A DNA stretch of 64,000 nt from Selaginella moellendorffii (GCF_000143415.4 NW_003314261.1:4251416-4315415); one strand, 5' to 3'. Positions 1 through 11,459 are shown, counted from the stretch's first letter. Notes: a model not told the origin generated them from the letters alone. Made by a program: numbers and translations.

Positions 1-890
1 AGCATGGCGTTCCACGTCACTATATCCTTGCTGTTGGCTTTGTTAAAGAGATCAACAGAGTTTGTTAAGCGTCCTGCAGCACTATATGCTTCGATCATCA
101 CTGTCCAAGAGGTGGCATCGCGGTGTGGCAATCCATCAAAGACATGTTGGGCTTGACCAATTTGGCCGCTCTCTGCATAAGATTTGAGCATTGTGGTGCA
201 GGAAACAAGATCAACTTCAGTCATGCGATGGAAGATTTGTGCTGTTGTGTGAGAATCCCCAGATCGGGCGTATGCTGACAGAATTGTGTTCCACGAGACA
301 ATATCAAGTTCTGGCATCTGCTGGGCGATAGCGGTGAGTTCGTCAATATTGTCACTGTGTGTATAGGCAGCGAGCATTGCGTTCCAGGCGATGAGATCGC
401 GTTCCTCCATCGAATCAAAAACTACCTTTGCTTTCTCCAAATCCCCAGAACAAGCAAGTGCAGTAAGAATTGTGGTAGAAGAAATGAGATTCCATTCTGG
501 CATTGATTCATAAAGTGACTGTGCCTTGAAAAGAGCGTTGTTTGTGATGTAAGCAGCTATCATTGCGTTCCAAACAACAAGGTTGGTTTGCGGGATTTTG
601 AAAAAGAGATGTTCCGCTTCATGGAGATGACCATTTGTGGCAAATGCTTGCAACATCATCACCCAGGAGAAGCAGTCTTTGGTGACAATTCTGCAAAAGA
701 TTTGGTAAGCATGACTGATGCTGCCGCATCGTCCAAACATCTGGATGGAAATATTAGAAAGAAAGATCAATGAGGAAGTGTCATTCAAGTCTATTTTCGC
801 ATGAATTTGATGGGCTTGAGGGAGGGTGTGACAAGAGCGGATAGCTGTTTCAAGCTCCTGGCATAGTAATTTGCTTTTCTGCTCAGTCAT
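1..890 (-). CDS. PLS-type PPR protein, partial (3' end outside window)
   Basis: Reading the minus strand from the ATG at 890-888 gives about 296 codons with no stop before the window edge. The protein is a run of pentatricopeptide repeats with typical plant motifs such as DLIAWNAMLAAY, DIVSWNTILSAYARSG and DATSWTVMIEAYSAAGRL. PPR proteins of this class bind organellar RNA sequence-specifically and act in chloroplast or mitochondrial RNA editing, splicing or stabilisation. The specific target cannot be read here. No targeting peptide is obvious: the N-terminus (MTEQKSKLLCQELETAIRSC) goes straight into the first repeat. A decayed paralogue lies at 4140-5201 on the same strand. The C-terminal part, where E or DYW domains would be, is not in the window. 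Confidence 0.85.
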   Translation of the reverse strand, partial: MTEQKSKLLCQELETAIRSCHTLPQAHQIHAKIDLNDTSSLIFLSNISIQMFGRCGSISHAYQIFCRIVTKDCFSWVMMLQAFATNGHLHEAEHLFFKIPQTNLVVWNAMIAAYITNNALFKAQSLYESMPEWNLISSTTILTALACSGDLEKAKVVFDSMEERDLIAWNAMLAAYTHSDNIDELTAIAQQMPELDIVSWNTILSAYARSGDSHTTAQIFHRMTEVDLVSCTTMLKSYAESGQIGQAQHVFDGLPHRDATSWTVMIEAYSAAGRLTNSVDLFNKANSKDIVTWNAM

Positions 891-1334
891 CTGGTTAGAT
901 CATTATCAACCAAAAGAAATTTTGCCATATATCTACTTGCAAATATGCCCCCTTATAGGTTAACATTCAAATGCAACTTTTAGTGAAGGATGGTTATTTT
1001 AAATAAGAAAAAGCATTTTGCAACAAAAGCTTTTATAAAAAGTTAGGCTTGAAGAGGAAAAACAAATAGTTTAAATTTTATACAATTTGTCAAGAAAAAT
1101 ATTTCAACTAAGCCATCAAACAAAAATTAAGCTAAAGATATAATGCACAATTGCATTTTAGCAGTTCTTCTCGCATATATACATTTTCTATCTTTTGTAA
1201 CGCGAGAGGTCGGGATCATCCGTCTGCCCGCAGCTTTTGGAATTGTCTTCCTTTGCAGAGATCCATCGAATCGCGATGACCATAAGCTATCATTGAGATC
1301 GACGTGATCTCTTTTAAAAAGCCCGTGTAATGAG
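891..1334. other. intergenic, no gene seen
   Basis: AT-rich spacer between two minus-strand PPR genes. It would hold the upstream region of the 1-890 gene and the 3' region of the next gene. I see no conserved coding frame and no repeat shared with the rest of the window. Confidence 0.5.
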
Positions 1335-3110
1335 CTATGGAGAAATCTTCCGCAGGAGAGAGACGACGTTGTCACAAGCAATCTTCTCCACTCTCCCATT
1401 CTTCCACTTCGAGCAAGCAGCCAGCAAACTCGTCCAAGTGACCATTGTGGCTTCGAACGGCATAGCTTCCACCATCTCCAGAGCTTCCTCGAGCTGCTTT
1501 GCTCGTCCCAGCATGTCGATCATGCAGTGGTAGTGCTCAATGCCCGGATCTAATCCACACCTAGACGTCATCTCCTGGAAAAATTTCTTGCCTTGCTCGA
1601 TCATCCCAGCCCGGCTGCAAGTCGCGAGCACCGAGACATAAGTTACACCGTCCGGCTTGACACCCTCGTCACACATCTTCTCAAAGAGCTGGATCACTCG
1701 ATCGTTGTCTCCCTGGCGGCTGTAGCCCGCGATAAGTGAGCTCCAGGTCACAGCATCCTTCCTCGAGACCGAGTTGAAAACCAGCTCCGCTTCGTCCATG
1801 CTCCCACATCTGCTGTAGAAATCCACCAACGAAGAGATCACGGCTCCCTGGAACTGGAACCCCAAGCTCGTGATCTCTTCGTGAAGTATCCGGCCAAGCC
1901 TCAAGGCTACTGAGCTTCCACAAGCTTTGAGCACGCAAACGAGCGTCCACACGTCTGGAGAACATCCCTCGAGCTGCATTAGCAAGAAAAAATGTAGCGC
2001 TGTTTCGGCCTGGCTGTTTTCAACATACCCGAGCATCAATGCCGTCCAGCAGACTTGATTTGGCTGGAAAATGGTGCTAAAGACTCCAAGAGCATCGCCC
2101 ATGCTGCCACAAGCCGCGTACATTTGGATCAAGCAGCTGTGAAGAAAGATATCCAAGCGATGGCTAGTAATTCGCAAGGCTTGCGCGTGAAAAGCCATAC
2201 CTCTTTCCAGAGACTTCAGCTTGAGTATCCTTCCATGGCTAGTTTCTTCTCCTCGTTCCCTCTTTGCTAAAGAAGTGATGGCCTGGAACACCGCAACAAA
2301 GGTTCTGGCATTTGCTCCACTGCCTTCTCGTTCCATTTCCACGAAGAGCTCAAGCACCACCTCGCTCTGCCCATTCTCTACAAGTCCCTGCATCAAAGAA
2401 GTCCATAGAACTACGTCACGCTTTGGAGCTCCATGAAAAACCTTCCACGCATCCACCACGCTTCCACACCGAGCATACATTTCCACCAGGCTGCTAGCTA
2501 CCAAAGCGTTTGTGTCGATTTCCCTTGCAGTGGCAAGGGAGTGAAGAGCCATTCCTCTCTCAAGAGAAGAAAACTTCACGACGAGCTCTAGATCTTCTAA
2601 AACCTTCCCATTCTCCTTCTCTGCGAGGCTCGCGCAGGCCTTGAGCAATCCAATAAACGTGACAGAATTCCCTTGCAAGCCCCGCGATTCCATGTCCAGG
2701 AAGAGCTGGAGCGCAACCCTGCCATGCCCATTCACGGCATAGCCCAGAATGAGAGAATTCCACGCGACGAGGTCGGGGAAATTCATCCGGTCGAAAGCCC
2801 TGCGCGCCTCGTCCATGCAGCCGCACTTGCCATAGAGATTCACCAGGCTGCTCGCCACGAACGCATTGGAATCGAGGCCGCAGCACTCCGCCTCGGCGTG
2901 GATTTGCTTACCCCAATCCAGATCCCGGGATCGCGAGCATTCCTTGAGCGACGCAAGGAATCTCCTCACCTCGCAATCGCTGGAGTGGGCGCGGTCAAGC
3001 TTGGAACGGAAAGATCGAGGTCGCGAAGAGGAAGAACTAGGACTCATTTGATTCTCATAAACGATCAATAAAATATTCGCGGTCCGTACTAGGTTTTGAT
3101 TTGATTGCAT
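1335..3110 (-). CDS. PLS-type PPR protein
   Basis: A 591-codon open frame encoding tandem PPR motifs from about residue 70 to the end, for example DLVAWNSLILGYAVNGHG, DVVLWTSLMQGLVENGQ and DAVTWSSLIAGYSRQGDN. The last part (HYHCMIDMLGRAKQLEEAL, then TWTSLLAACSKWKNG) is the usual end of the PPR tract leading into an E domain, but the frame stops there. The protein therefore lacks a full E/DYW extension. Either the gene is truncated or a 3' exon was missed. Translation may start at 3110 or at the in-frame ATG at 3047 (MSPSSSSSRPRSFRSK), which gives a Ser/Arg-rich N-terminus that could be organelle-targeting. The expected role is organellar RNA binding. It is divergently placed against the gene at 3162. 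Confidence 0.85.
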   Translation of the reverse strand: MQSNQNLVRTANILLIVYENQMSPSSSSSRPRSFRSKLDRAHSSDCEVRRFLASLKECSRSRDLDWGKQIHAEAECCGLDSNAFVASSLVNLYGKCGCMDEARRAFDRMNFPDLVAWNSLILGYAVNGHGRVALQLFLDMESRGLQGNSVTFIGLLKACASLAEKENGKVLEDLELVVKFSSLERGMALHSLATAREIDTNALVASSLVEMYARCGSVVDAWKVFHGAPKRDVVLWTSLMQGLVENGQSEVVLELFVEMEREGSGANARTFVAVFQAITSLAKRERGEETSHGRILKLKSLERGMAFHAQALRITSHRLDIFLHSCLIQMYAACGSMGDALGVFSTIFQPNQVCWTALMLGYVENSQAETALHFFLLMQLEGCSPDVWTLVCVLKACGSSVALRLGRILHEEITSLGFQFQGAVISSLVDFYSRCGSMDEAELVFNSVSRKDAVTWSSLIAGYSRQGDNDRVIQLFEKMCDEGVKPDGVTYVSVLATCSRAGMIEQGKKFFQEMTSRCGLDPGIEHYHCMIDMLGRAKQLEEALEMVEAMPFEATMVTWTSLLAACSKWKNGRVEKIACDNVVSLLRKISP

Positions 3111-3122
3111 TTTTTGTTACCA

Positions 3123-3129
3123 TATAAAA
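3123..3129 (+). promoter_or_regulatory. possible TATA box
   Basis: TATAAAA lies 33 bp upstream of the ATG at 3162, in the short divergent gap between the minus-strand PPR gene and the plus-strand gene. If used, the transcript leader would be only a few nucleotides, which is unusually short, so this may be chance. Confidence 0.3.
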
Positions 3130-3161
3130 GGGCCCTTTAGGATTCACACAATCAGGGTTTA

Positions 3162-3851
3162 ATGGCAGTGATCGAGAGCGTGGACAAGAAGGCTAGTGCT
3201 GTGGCAGCGATGGACGCAATCAAGAAAGGAAAGAAGAGGCAGCGAGACAAGGAAAGACAAGTTGATACCAAGGCCAGTGTTCCAAAGAGAAGGCGTGAGT
3301 TCCCGGAGGAGCCTCCCGTGGTCCCCAAGAAAAATCCGAACAGCAAGGTAGTATACAAGATTGATGGGTTAATTATCACTTCCCACAGCAATTTCCATGA
3401 CTTTTGGCCACAATCAGCATCCAAGCTACTGACACCAGACTACCTCCATTGCGCTGGAGCTCAAGAGCTTCACAACCTCCTCACCCAAGAGCTCTGCAAC
3501 AGAGACTGCAACGATTGTGCCCCAGGGAATGCCCAGCTCTTGGTGGTGATTGGTGGGACGAGATGCCACATGATGAGGCGACTTGAGGACTTGTGCCACT
3601 CAACTAGATGTGTTGGAGACAAGATCTGGTATGGAGTCCAGATTAAGGAAGGTGGAAGCTTGTGCACGCTGTTCAAGTATATGTTTGATGGGAGGAGTGC
3701 GAGCATGAGCCGGGACATGTCCAAGGAAATCCATGCCAAGGATTGCACAAACAAAACAAACAACATGATTCAAGAGATCCTCTCCCATGTCTCTGGGAAC
3801 AAGAGCAACAGTTACTTCTCTCCAATCCGTGTGGAGAGCGTCCACCATTGA
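3162..3851 (+). CDS. hypothetical protein, 229 residues, basic N-terminus
   Basis: Uninterrupted 229-codon frame starting at the ATG 33 bp after a TATA-like box. Residues 20-70 are very Lys/Arg-rich (KKGKKRQRDKERQ, PKRRREFPEEPP) and look like a nuclear-localisation or nucleic-acid-binding tail. The middle and C-terminal parts are globular in composition and contain six to eight Cys residues (for example NRDCNDCAPGN, CHMMRRLEDLCHSTRC). I recognise no family. It is divergent to the PPR gene with 51 bp between the start codons if the upstream PPR start is used. It could be a lineage-specific gene or an old domesticated transposon piece. No introns are evident. Confidence 0.6.
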   Translation: MAVIESVDKKASAVAAMDAIKKGKKRQRDKERQVDTKASVPKRRREFPEEPPVVPKKNPNSKVVYKIDGLIITSHSNFHDFWPQSASKLLTPDYLHCAGAQELHNLLTQELCNRDCNDCAPGNAQLLVVIGGTRCHMMRRLEDLCHSTRCVGDKIWYGVQIKEGGSLCTLFKYMFDGRSASMSRDMSKEIHAKDCTNKTNNMIQEILSHVSGNKSNSYFSPIRVESVHH

Positions 3852-4066
3852 CTGTAAGAATCACTCCTGTGATTAAAAGCTTTCACGGTAAGAGAGTACA
3901 TCAAAATGGAGAACAAGTAAAAGTAGCGTGTTGGTTTCGCTTCTTAAATTCCTGGTGCATTGCTTCACCAATATTGGCTGGCGATTCTATAACCGTGACA
4001 TCCACAGATTTCAGTCTATTGATTTTGTCCTGGGCCGTGCCTGGAGCGATGACTGAAATATTTAAG
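3852..4066. other. intergenic, no gene seen
   Basis: Short spacer after the 3162-3851 gene. No convincing frame, terminator or repeat is visible. Confidence 0.4.
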
Positions 4067-4134
4067 GGGCGTTAGTCCTTAATGGGTATGATTCTCGTTT
4101 TGGGTGCGAGAGGTCGCGATTCTCACGATGCCCC
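4067..4134 (+). pseudogene. degenerate tRNA-Pro(TGG)-like sequence
   Basis: The segment starts GGGCGTTAG and ends GATGCCCC, which can pair as an acceptor stem. The centre (TATGATTCTCG, then TTTGGGTGCGAGAGG) closely matches the D-arm/anticodon-arm region of plant tRNA-Pro with anticodon TGG. The T arm is shortened and does not form the usual GTTCRA loop, and the total is about 67-68 nt instead of 72. I read it as a tRNA pseudogene or tRNA-derived remnant rather than a functional gene. Confidence 0.55.
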
Positions 4135-4139
4135 TGTAT

Positions 4140-5201
4140 TTTCAACAAATGCGAAATTACTCGGCCGTCATCACCGTGCTCGGAATCGAAGAAGCCTTTT
4201 GCCGCATCCAAGAGCCCATCGCTCGCATAGGCGCCAAGCATCACTCGCGCGACCTTCATGGCATACCGTGGATCATGACGCTTCAAGCGATGGTTTTATT
4301 GAACATATGCTGGCATGAGGGTTGTAGCGGGCATGGAATAAAAAAATTGTTTAGCCATTTCCAGATACCCGGCCTTGGTATATACCCATAGCATAACTTC
4401 CCACATCACTGCTGCTGGCTTTGTTAAAGAGATCAAAGCATGGGTTAAGGTCCTTGCAGCGCTATATCATCACTGTCCAGGAGATGTCATTGCAGTGTGG
4501 CAATCCATCAGAGACTTGTTGGGCTTGATCTGTCTCGTGGCTCTCTGCATAAAATTTAAGCATTGTGGTGCTGGAGACAAGATCAGCTTCAGTCATGCGA
4601 TGGGAGATTTGTTCTGTGGTGTGAGAATCCCCAGATCGTGCGTACTGACAGAATTGTGTTCCGCAAGACAATATCAAGTTCTGGCATCTGCTGGGGGATA
4701 GCAGTGAGTTCGTCCATATTGTCACTGTGTGTATAGGCAGCGAGCTTTGTGTTCTAGGCAATGAGATCACGTTCCTCCATCGAATGAAAACCTATTATCC
4801 AAATGCCCAGAACAAGCAAGTGGAGTAAGAATTGTAGTAGAAGAAATGAGGTTCCATGCTGGCATTGATTCATAAAGTGAGTGTGCCAGCATTGTTTGTG
4901 ATGAGCAGTTATCATTGCGTTCTAAACAACAAGATTGGTTTGCAGGATTTTGAAGAAGAGATGTTCCACTTCATAGACATGACCATTTGTGGCAAATGCT
5001 TGCAATATCATCACCCAGGGGAAGCAGTTCTTGGTGACAATTCTACAAAAGCATGATTGATCGTCCAAACATCTGGAATGGAAGCTCAATAAGGAAGTAT
5101 CATTCAAGTCTATCAAGGATAGTTTGGCATGAATTTGATAGGTTTGAGGGAGTATCTATTTCAAACTTCTAGTATAGCAATTTGATTTTCTACTCAGTCA
5201 T
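4140..5201 (-). pseudogene. decayed PPR gene, paralogue of the 1-890 gene
   Basis: The stretch 4390-5201 is a clear, roughly collinear copy of 1-890 on the same strand, including the start region: the ATG equivalent is at 5201-5199, and the read-through begins MTE then hits a stop. Frameshifts and stops break the frame into short pieces. Recognisable PPR shreds include SWTVMI near 4465 and MLGAYASDGLLDAAKGFF near 4160-4240. The 4140-4390 part corresponds to sequence that the 1-890 gene would have beyond the window edge. This is a duplicate that lost its function. Confidence 0.75.
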
Positions 5202-5401
5202 CTAGTTAAATCTAATGAAACTAAATTTTACTATATCTCCACCTATAGTATCCTTATAAGGATTTAAGTGAAATATGGTTAATTTTCAACTGCAATTCTT
5301 TTAAGATAGATATTTGAAATATGATTATTTTAAAATAAGAAAAAGGAATAAAATAATTTGGCAACACAAATTGCATAAAACTTTTATTTAAAAAATGTGA
5401 G
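5202..5401. other. spacer, nothing recognised
   Basis: AT-rich DNA between the PPR pseudogene and the first LTR of the decayed Ty3 element. No feature can be supported. Confidence 0.4.
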
Positions 5402-5567
5402 TGCATGGAATATAAAAATGGAAACAGAAATGTCCATATCAATTAGCCCAAAAATCTTAACTTATATGCAAAAGTGAGTGGTCTGGATTGAAACCAATTT
5501 AATGACTATTAAAATCCTATTATGCTAATATTAGTATACAACATTGTAACTGTACACTTGGACCTCA
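5402..5567 (-). repeat. 3' LTR of decayed Ty3 element
   Basis: Aligns with 9991-10157 across its whole length (shared blocks include TGGAATATA, TATGCAA.AGTGAGTGG, CTAATATTAGTATAC and CTTGGACCTCA). Plus-strand ends are TG...CA. Confidence 0.75.
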
Positions 5568-6189
5568 TATCATCCTCTCCTCTCAGAATGATGGAAGATA
5601 ATCAGGGTTTTGTAATGAATGGGCTAGGAGTTAAAAGAACATTAGGAGGAGGCATTAGTGTATTTGTAAGTAGTGTTAATTGTTTTTTATCCCTTTGTAC
5701 GAAGAATTTCAATTGTTGTATATACAAAATTTCTTAAGGATCAACTTGTTGGACATCATGCTAAACCTCATAAACTTGTGGTCCAACTTGCCACAATACC
5801 TAATTATAGTCCCTTTCACTGAGTAAAGAGCCCTTTAAACAAATTATATATCATAAAATTGGGAAAACATATTAACATTAAGTCATCCACTTTGTAGTTT
5901 ATAAATGGACGATAATAAGAGTTACAATGCCATTGTTATCTCCATTATACATGGCCTAAGTGTTTGGCAAACTCTACTTCGACAAATAGAAGAATACTCA
6001 TAAAACATTGATCCCAAAACCTAGTATCGGGAGAATCGTAAAAATAAACTCAACTCTATATATAAGAGTTTATATGGTGAAACACCAATAAAATTCTACA
6101 CCTTTGTGATATACGTATACCAATAAGACAGCAAATAATCATTTCAATTTGAATGTTGAAGGTTTATATACTTTGTGATCATCCATTTG

Positions 6190-9100
6190 AAGTCCGAACG
6201 AGCCATTTCACCTAACCATCTAATTATGGATAATAAGCACTCTTGAAAGTGTGGCGTATTCTCAACCGAGACATCAAAACGTGAAAAGCTTTAGCCATAA
6301 ATACGGAATTATTATCCAAAAGAATTCGCTCTAAACAAGAACGTTGGAACACCACAAGATTGAGGAGGAAATATCTAACAATAGTTGAAAATGTATTAAC
6401 AAGAGCATTAACTTCCATCTAGAGAGTCAAGTAGTTAGTAATAATAATGATATACTTATTGTCAATAGTCAACTATGGAAAAAAGCTTTATCAAATCAAA
6501 TGCCACCAACTTAAACAAATTGAAAATTGCAATTGACTCCAATTGTCCTTTCATAACACAAGGGGAGTATTACGAGCTTGGTACCAAATACATCTACATA
6601 TATACATGATAACATTACATTGTATCTCTAACTAATAGAAAGATTTATATAACTTCTCAGTCACATAACAATGTCCTATATACTCACCTAGAATAAGAGA
6701 ATTATGGTAAGCATGGAGAAAGTGTTGAATAAAGATCAAAGACACCACTAGTCATAAATGATAATCAAGATTTGTCCTTACAAAATAAAGAAAGCCATCC
6801 TTAAAGTGATATTAAAATGGCAAGTTATTAACAAGTGATGTAGGATTTTTAAACTCATCATAAAGCCTCCGAATCCATAACTCAATCTTTTAAGCCTCAC
6901 GAACTTTATCAAATGAAGGTAAATTTTGCTTTGCACCTTGCGGATATTGAACATCAAGTACAACAACTGTCAACAGCATATAATCCTCATCCAAAAAATT
7001 CACAAATGTTAGAACAATAGGAAAAAAAAGAGAGAGAAGAGAGCGAAAAAGGAAGAAGAGTTTGAGAAAGGGCATCAACATCAGTTATAGAACTCCCCGG
7101 GCGATGAACAATATCAAAATTATATATTTAAAACTTCAAAGCCCATTGAGTCATATAACTAACCAAATCCTTCCACTTCAAAAATAAAGTAATTGCAGCA
7201 TGATCACCTTTTAGTAATATCTAAGAACAATGTAGATATGTATGAAGTTTCTTGAAACCCCAAACTACTGCTAAACACTCCTCTATTGTGGAAAAATTCA
7301 CCTTTATTAGTTGTAATATATAATTGATATATGCAATAGGATAATGCTGACCAGGCACACTCAAGCTCTCTTGCATCAACACACCTCTAAGACTAGCATC
7401 TATGTGCAAAATGAAAAGTTGAGTGCAGTGAAGATATGCTAAAATTAGAGGAGTCATCAATAACTTTTTGAGATCCATAAACACCTACTCATAGTCCATA
7501 GACTAGATGAAAGACAACGTTAACGACTTCAACAATGCTTGCAATGGTGCAGTATAATAAAAAAGATGATTAACAAAACGAAGATACTGCACCTTGCCTA
7601 AAAAGCACTGTACATCATTCACACATTTTGGTGTACAGAACATTGAAACAACCACAAGTTTGTCATAATGAATTTGCAAACCGAGAAATACAATGTTTAA
7701 GATAAATTATGACTTTAGACCCAAACACACACTTCAACTATTTCAACTTTAAACCAACTTCTTATACCCAATCCAAGACATTATGAACAATAGATGTATT
7801 CCTTTTATATCCTTTTCAAGTGGATGAAGACATCATTAATGGAGTTAATAGTGACTTCCAACATATCACAAAGAACTTTGTCCATCATTCGCTACAAAGT
7901 TGCTAGAGCATTATTTAAACCAAACAGCATCACGAAGAATTTGTATAAACCAAACGGTATACAAAAAGTAGTATTAAGAATATCTTCTTTGGCCATTGGC
8001 ACTTGTCATTACCCAGAAGCAAAATCTAATTTAGTGAACTAATGACTTTTTTCTAGATGATCCAAGAGATCAGTATTATAAGGAAGAGGGTATACATTCG
8101 GGATCATCATTTCTTTTAAAGGATGATAGTCAATGCAAAAGTAAATACTCTCATCAAGTTTCATCACAAGATGAGGTTCACATGCTCAAGGACTTTATGA
8201 CTTTAGAATAACACTCTTTTCCATTTCCTTAACATTTACACATAAAATCTTAATTTCTTTTGGTAATCGATGATGAACAAAAACTTTGATTAGATGAGCA
8301 TCCCTAGTTGGAATAGGATGATGTGCTGCAATCTTGGCCCTAAACAACAGGTCAAAGAGATCAACACATTCCTTCATAAACCGGTCAACTGCTACAATAC
8401 AAAGACTATTAGAGGGATCAGAAGAGAGAATAGAGGAACAAGATAGAAATATAGAAGGAAGTAATGAGGAGACAAAAGTGATGGAAGCAAAGGTAAAAGT
8501 AGAGAGACAAAGAGGAAAAAAAGTGAAAGGAATAGAAAAAATATAAAGAAGTACTAAATAAGGGGGAGAAGCCTCAAAATCACACTTAACGTGATTATGC
8601 CGTAACTAATCCATACCAAGAATGAGGTCAAAAGTTTAACTTGGCACCACTTGCAATGATTGCAACTCAAATTAAAAATCACCCACATACACAACTAGAT
8701 ATTCTTTATCTCGTGCACATATATTTGTATGGCCGTTGTCATAAAGAATGAAAATTGACTTTGCGACATGATGCAAATGCAAACAACAATGTATGGCAAC
8801 AGACCAAGAAATAGAAGATAAACTTGAGCCTATATCAACCAACACAGAGAGAATAATAGGAGACTCAAACTTGGAAAGTAAACATTAGATGAACTAATAC
8901 CGAATGAACCCTTTGATGATATTCATGAAAGAAAGATGGAAGGGTTATTGACTTATTTACACAAGGGCCCTTTGCTACTTGTAAAACTCCTAATTTCCTA
9001 GAAGCATCTGAGTGTCTAGATTTTCCACTGTAGCAACATTAATAAGATATTATTAACGTCAAGGTCTCCACCTAGGAAATGGAGGTTGCCAATCTAGAAA

Positions 9101-9250
9101 ATGTTAACAATACCAATAAGTGTGACCAACTTCATCACACGCCCAGCATTGGATATCACAACCACAACCACATCCTCACCCTTATCCTTGAATTTGAGCA
9201 ATAGTAGCATCAACCTCTATTGAAATAAGACCATTTCCCACATGAAGTGG
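6190..9250 (-). pseudogene. gag-pol remnants of the decayed Ty3 element
   Basis: Minus-strand fragments: an intact-looking zinc knuckle (CWACDEVGHTYWYC, CX2CX4HX4C) at about 9104-9145; a PR/RT linker and RT start near 8195-8377 (AAHHPIPTRDAHLIK); an RNase H piece at 7221-7484 (LFILHIDASLRGVLMQ, then FSTIEECLAVVWGFKKL); and an integrase piece at 6224-6418 (ILLDNNSVFMAKAF, RIRHTFKSAYYP). None is continuous, and no catalytic domain is complete. Function is lost. Confidence 0.7.
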
Positions 9251-9990
9251 AGTTGAAGGACATGCAATGAGAAGTGGAAGAGATGATATCTCATAACGTT
9301 GTGCCAAGTGTAGAGCATCATCAAGGGGGCTATAGCAAGTGTATGCATAAGTCTTATCAAATTTTGATGAAGTGCCGGCCATAACATTTCCAACTTGATA
9401 CGTTCTGACATATTTAGCTCCACACGAAATAAGAGGCTTTAGAAATGAATGCTAAATTGCATTATTGACTCAGATGAACCTTGATAAAAATGATGCAATT
9501 GTTGAAAGGTATTATTATAATTGTCAATATGTCCAAATTCACATTTGAAGACATTTAAAAGAATGTTTCAATCCTTACAAGTGGCTAGGCTCAAATCATT
9601 GTACCATTGCAATGCTATCCCTTAGAGACATGTGGGAAATTTATGCAAATGCCGAGCATCATCCCAAGAATGATATATGGCAATCACTGTAAAGTGATCA
9701 GACCAATAGTACACATCATCCCCAAGATTCCCACAAAAGAACTTTAGCTAAATGTGAGGATTAATAGCAAGAGTAGAAAGAGTTATATCATACGCTATAA
9801 ATGCCACCATTAACTGAGTCTGCTTCTTCAATTGCAATTACATAGCATCAAAATTGCACTAATTGCTACTCCAAAGTCAAAGAAGGAGGAAGTTGCTATT
9901 CTACTATAAAAAGGAACAAAAAGGGAAAAGGGAAAAGGTAAAAGAAACTTAAGGACAATCAAAATTGCCCCTCACCTCTACTAATATAAG

Positions 9991-10157
9991 TGTATGGAAT
10001 ATAGAAATGGAATATAGAAATGTGTATATCAATTTGTCTAATAACCTTAGTTTATATGCAAGAGTGAGTGGTTTGGATTAAAATCAATCCAATGACTATC
10101 AAAATCCCACTATACTAATATTAGTATACGATATTATAGCCATACACTTGGACCTCA
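9991..10157 (-). repeat. 5' LTR of decayed Ty3 element
   Basis: Partner of the 5402-5567 repeat. On the minus strand the element interior begins just below 9991. No clear primer-binding site was recognised. Confidence 0.7.
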
Positions 10158-10212
10158 TAAATTTGATTTTGTTTTACAACATATATATAGGATATATAAT
10201 ATAAGCATTTAC

Positions 10213-10459
10213 TTCCTAATCATGATAATTGAGGAGTGTACCTCTTATGAATTATAATATAGGTAGACAAGTTACACTTTAAACTTTTAGATGATCCCAT
10301 TGGTTAAAATTTTAACTAGAAGGCCTATAAAACTATATGATAATTTATAGTCCTAGTTAAAAGTGTAATTACTGAGATCATCTAAAAGCTTAAAGCACAA
10401 CTTCTCTACCTATATTATCGTTCCTAAGAGGTGTTCTCCTCACTTATTGTGATTAGGAG
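10213..10459. repeat. long imperfect foldback (MITE-like)
   Basis: The 84-bp arm at 10213-10296 is the reverse complement, with mismatches, of 10376-10459 (shared blocks TATAATATAGGTAGA and CTTTTAGATGATC). The inner part keeps pairing (TTTTAACTAG with CTAGTTAAAA), so nearly the whole 247 bp can fold into one hairpin. It contains no frame. A hairpin MITE or an inverted duplication are both possible. Confidence 0.7.
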
Positions 10460-11459
10460 GTATATGTTCAAATGAGTTTCTTTATCATACTAAGTTATGT
10501 ATAATATTGAAAATTGTGTTGTATATGAGTTTTCTAAACTAAAAATACTTTGAAATAAATTTTTTTTTATGCATGTGAGTTTTACTCTTTGTTTCTTGTA
10601 TAATGGCCTAGGAAGTAAAAATACTATATATAACACTAAGTATATAAATGTTTATTGATAACACTCCAGTTGGCATTTTTATAATCAATTATTGTGGCCA
10701 ACAACAAGATCAATAGTAGTTGTTATATATTATATTAGATAATTTTTTAGTTCATAAAAAAATATAGTTATAATAGAGATTAATGTCACATTGTAGTGTA
10801 TGTGATTTTCATACTTTATCTTATAGTGATTTAACATAGAATAACCATGAAGTGAATCCTAAACCCTATATGTGCCACGTGATATGCCATGTGCAATATG
10901 TCATGTGTCCAAAAACAGCGGAGCAAAACCTGAGTTTTAGTGCCTTGGGCTATTGAATGAACGAACAAAGCCAAACTCTTGAGTATAGAACCTAAGAGTG
11001 AAAGAAGCAGAATATAGAATGACTCCCAAATGTACAATCCAAGAAGTGAAGGACAAAAGAGTACAGTGATATAGGAATAATTTTAAAACATCCCAATGTT
11101 AGAACAACCACGTAAAACAAAGCAAAATGGAATTTGGCGCTATTTCAGCATATTGGTGGTTTAATTTGAGGATATAGGTACTCCACCAGCAAGTATATTA
11201 TGGAACTTGGGCTTAAATATAAATCAAATATAGAACAAGGACAGATACACAAATAGGAGATAGACTATACATTAGGTTGGTCAATTATACCTAATCTACC
11301 CATTATCCTTACTATACATTTAGAACCCCCCACAACACTTTAGTACTAGGAGTTGAAACGTACTAAATATAGAATAGCATTAGATTGCGAACTTGAATAC
11401 AAAACTAACACTATTGTGTGTAAGCGACTAATTTTTCCATTCTACTTTAGTCACTTAAC
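10460..11459. other. AT-rich DNA, no gene seen
   Basis: Very AT-rich with many stops in all frames. I see no retroelement domain or gene. Confidence 0.4.

Larger units (their letters stand above)
5402..10157 (-). mobile_element. decayed Ty3/gypsy LTR retrotransposon
   Basis: Two direct repeats of about 166 bp (5402-5567 and 9991-10157) flank a 4.4-kb AT-rich interior. The interior holds minus-strand remnants in the order gag zinc knuckle, protease region, RT, RNase H, integrase, which is Ty3 order. Read on the minus strand the LTRs begin TGAGGTCC and end CA, and a purine tract (GAGAGGAGAGGATGA) precedes the 3' LTR near 5568-5590. I could not see a matching 5-bp target duplication. The strong AT bias and many stops point to an old, methylated and deaminated copy. 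Confidence 0.75.
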
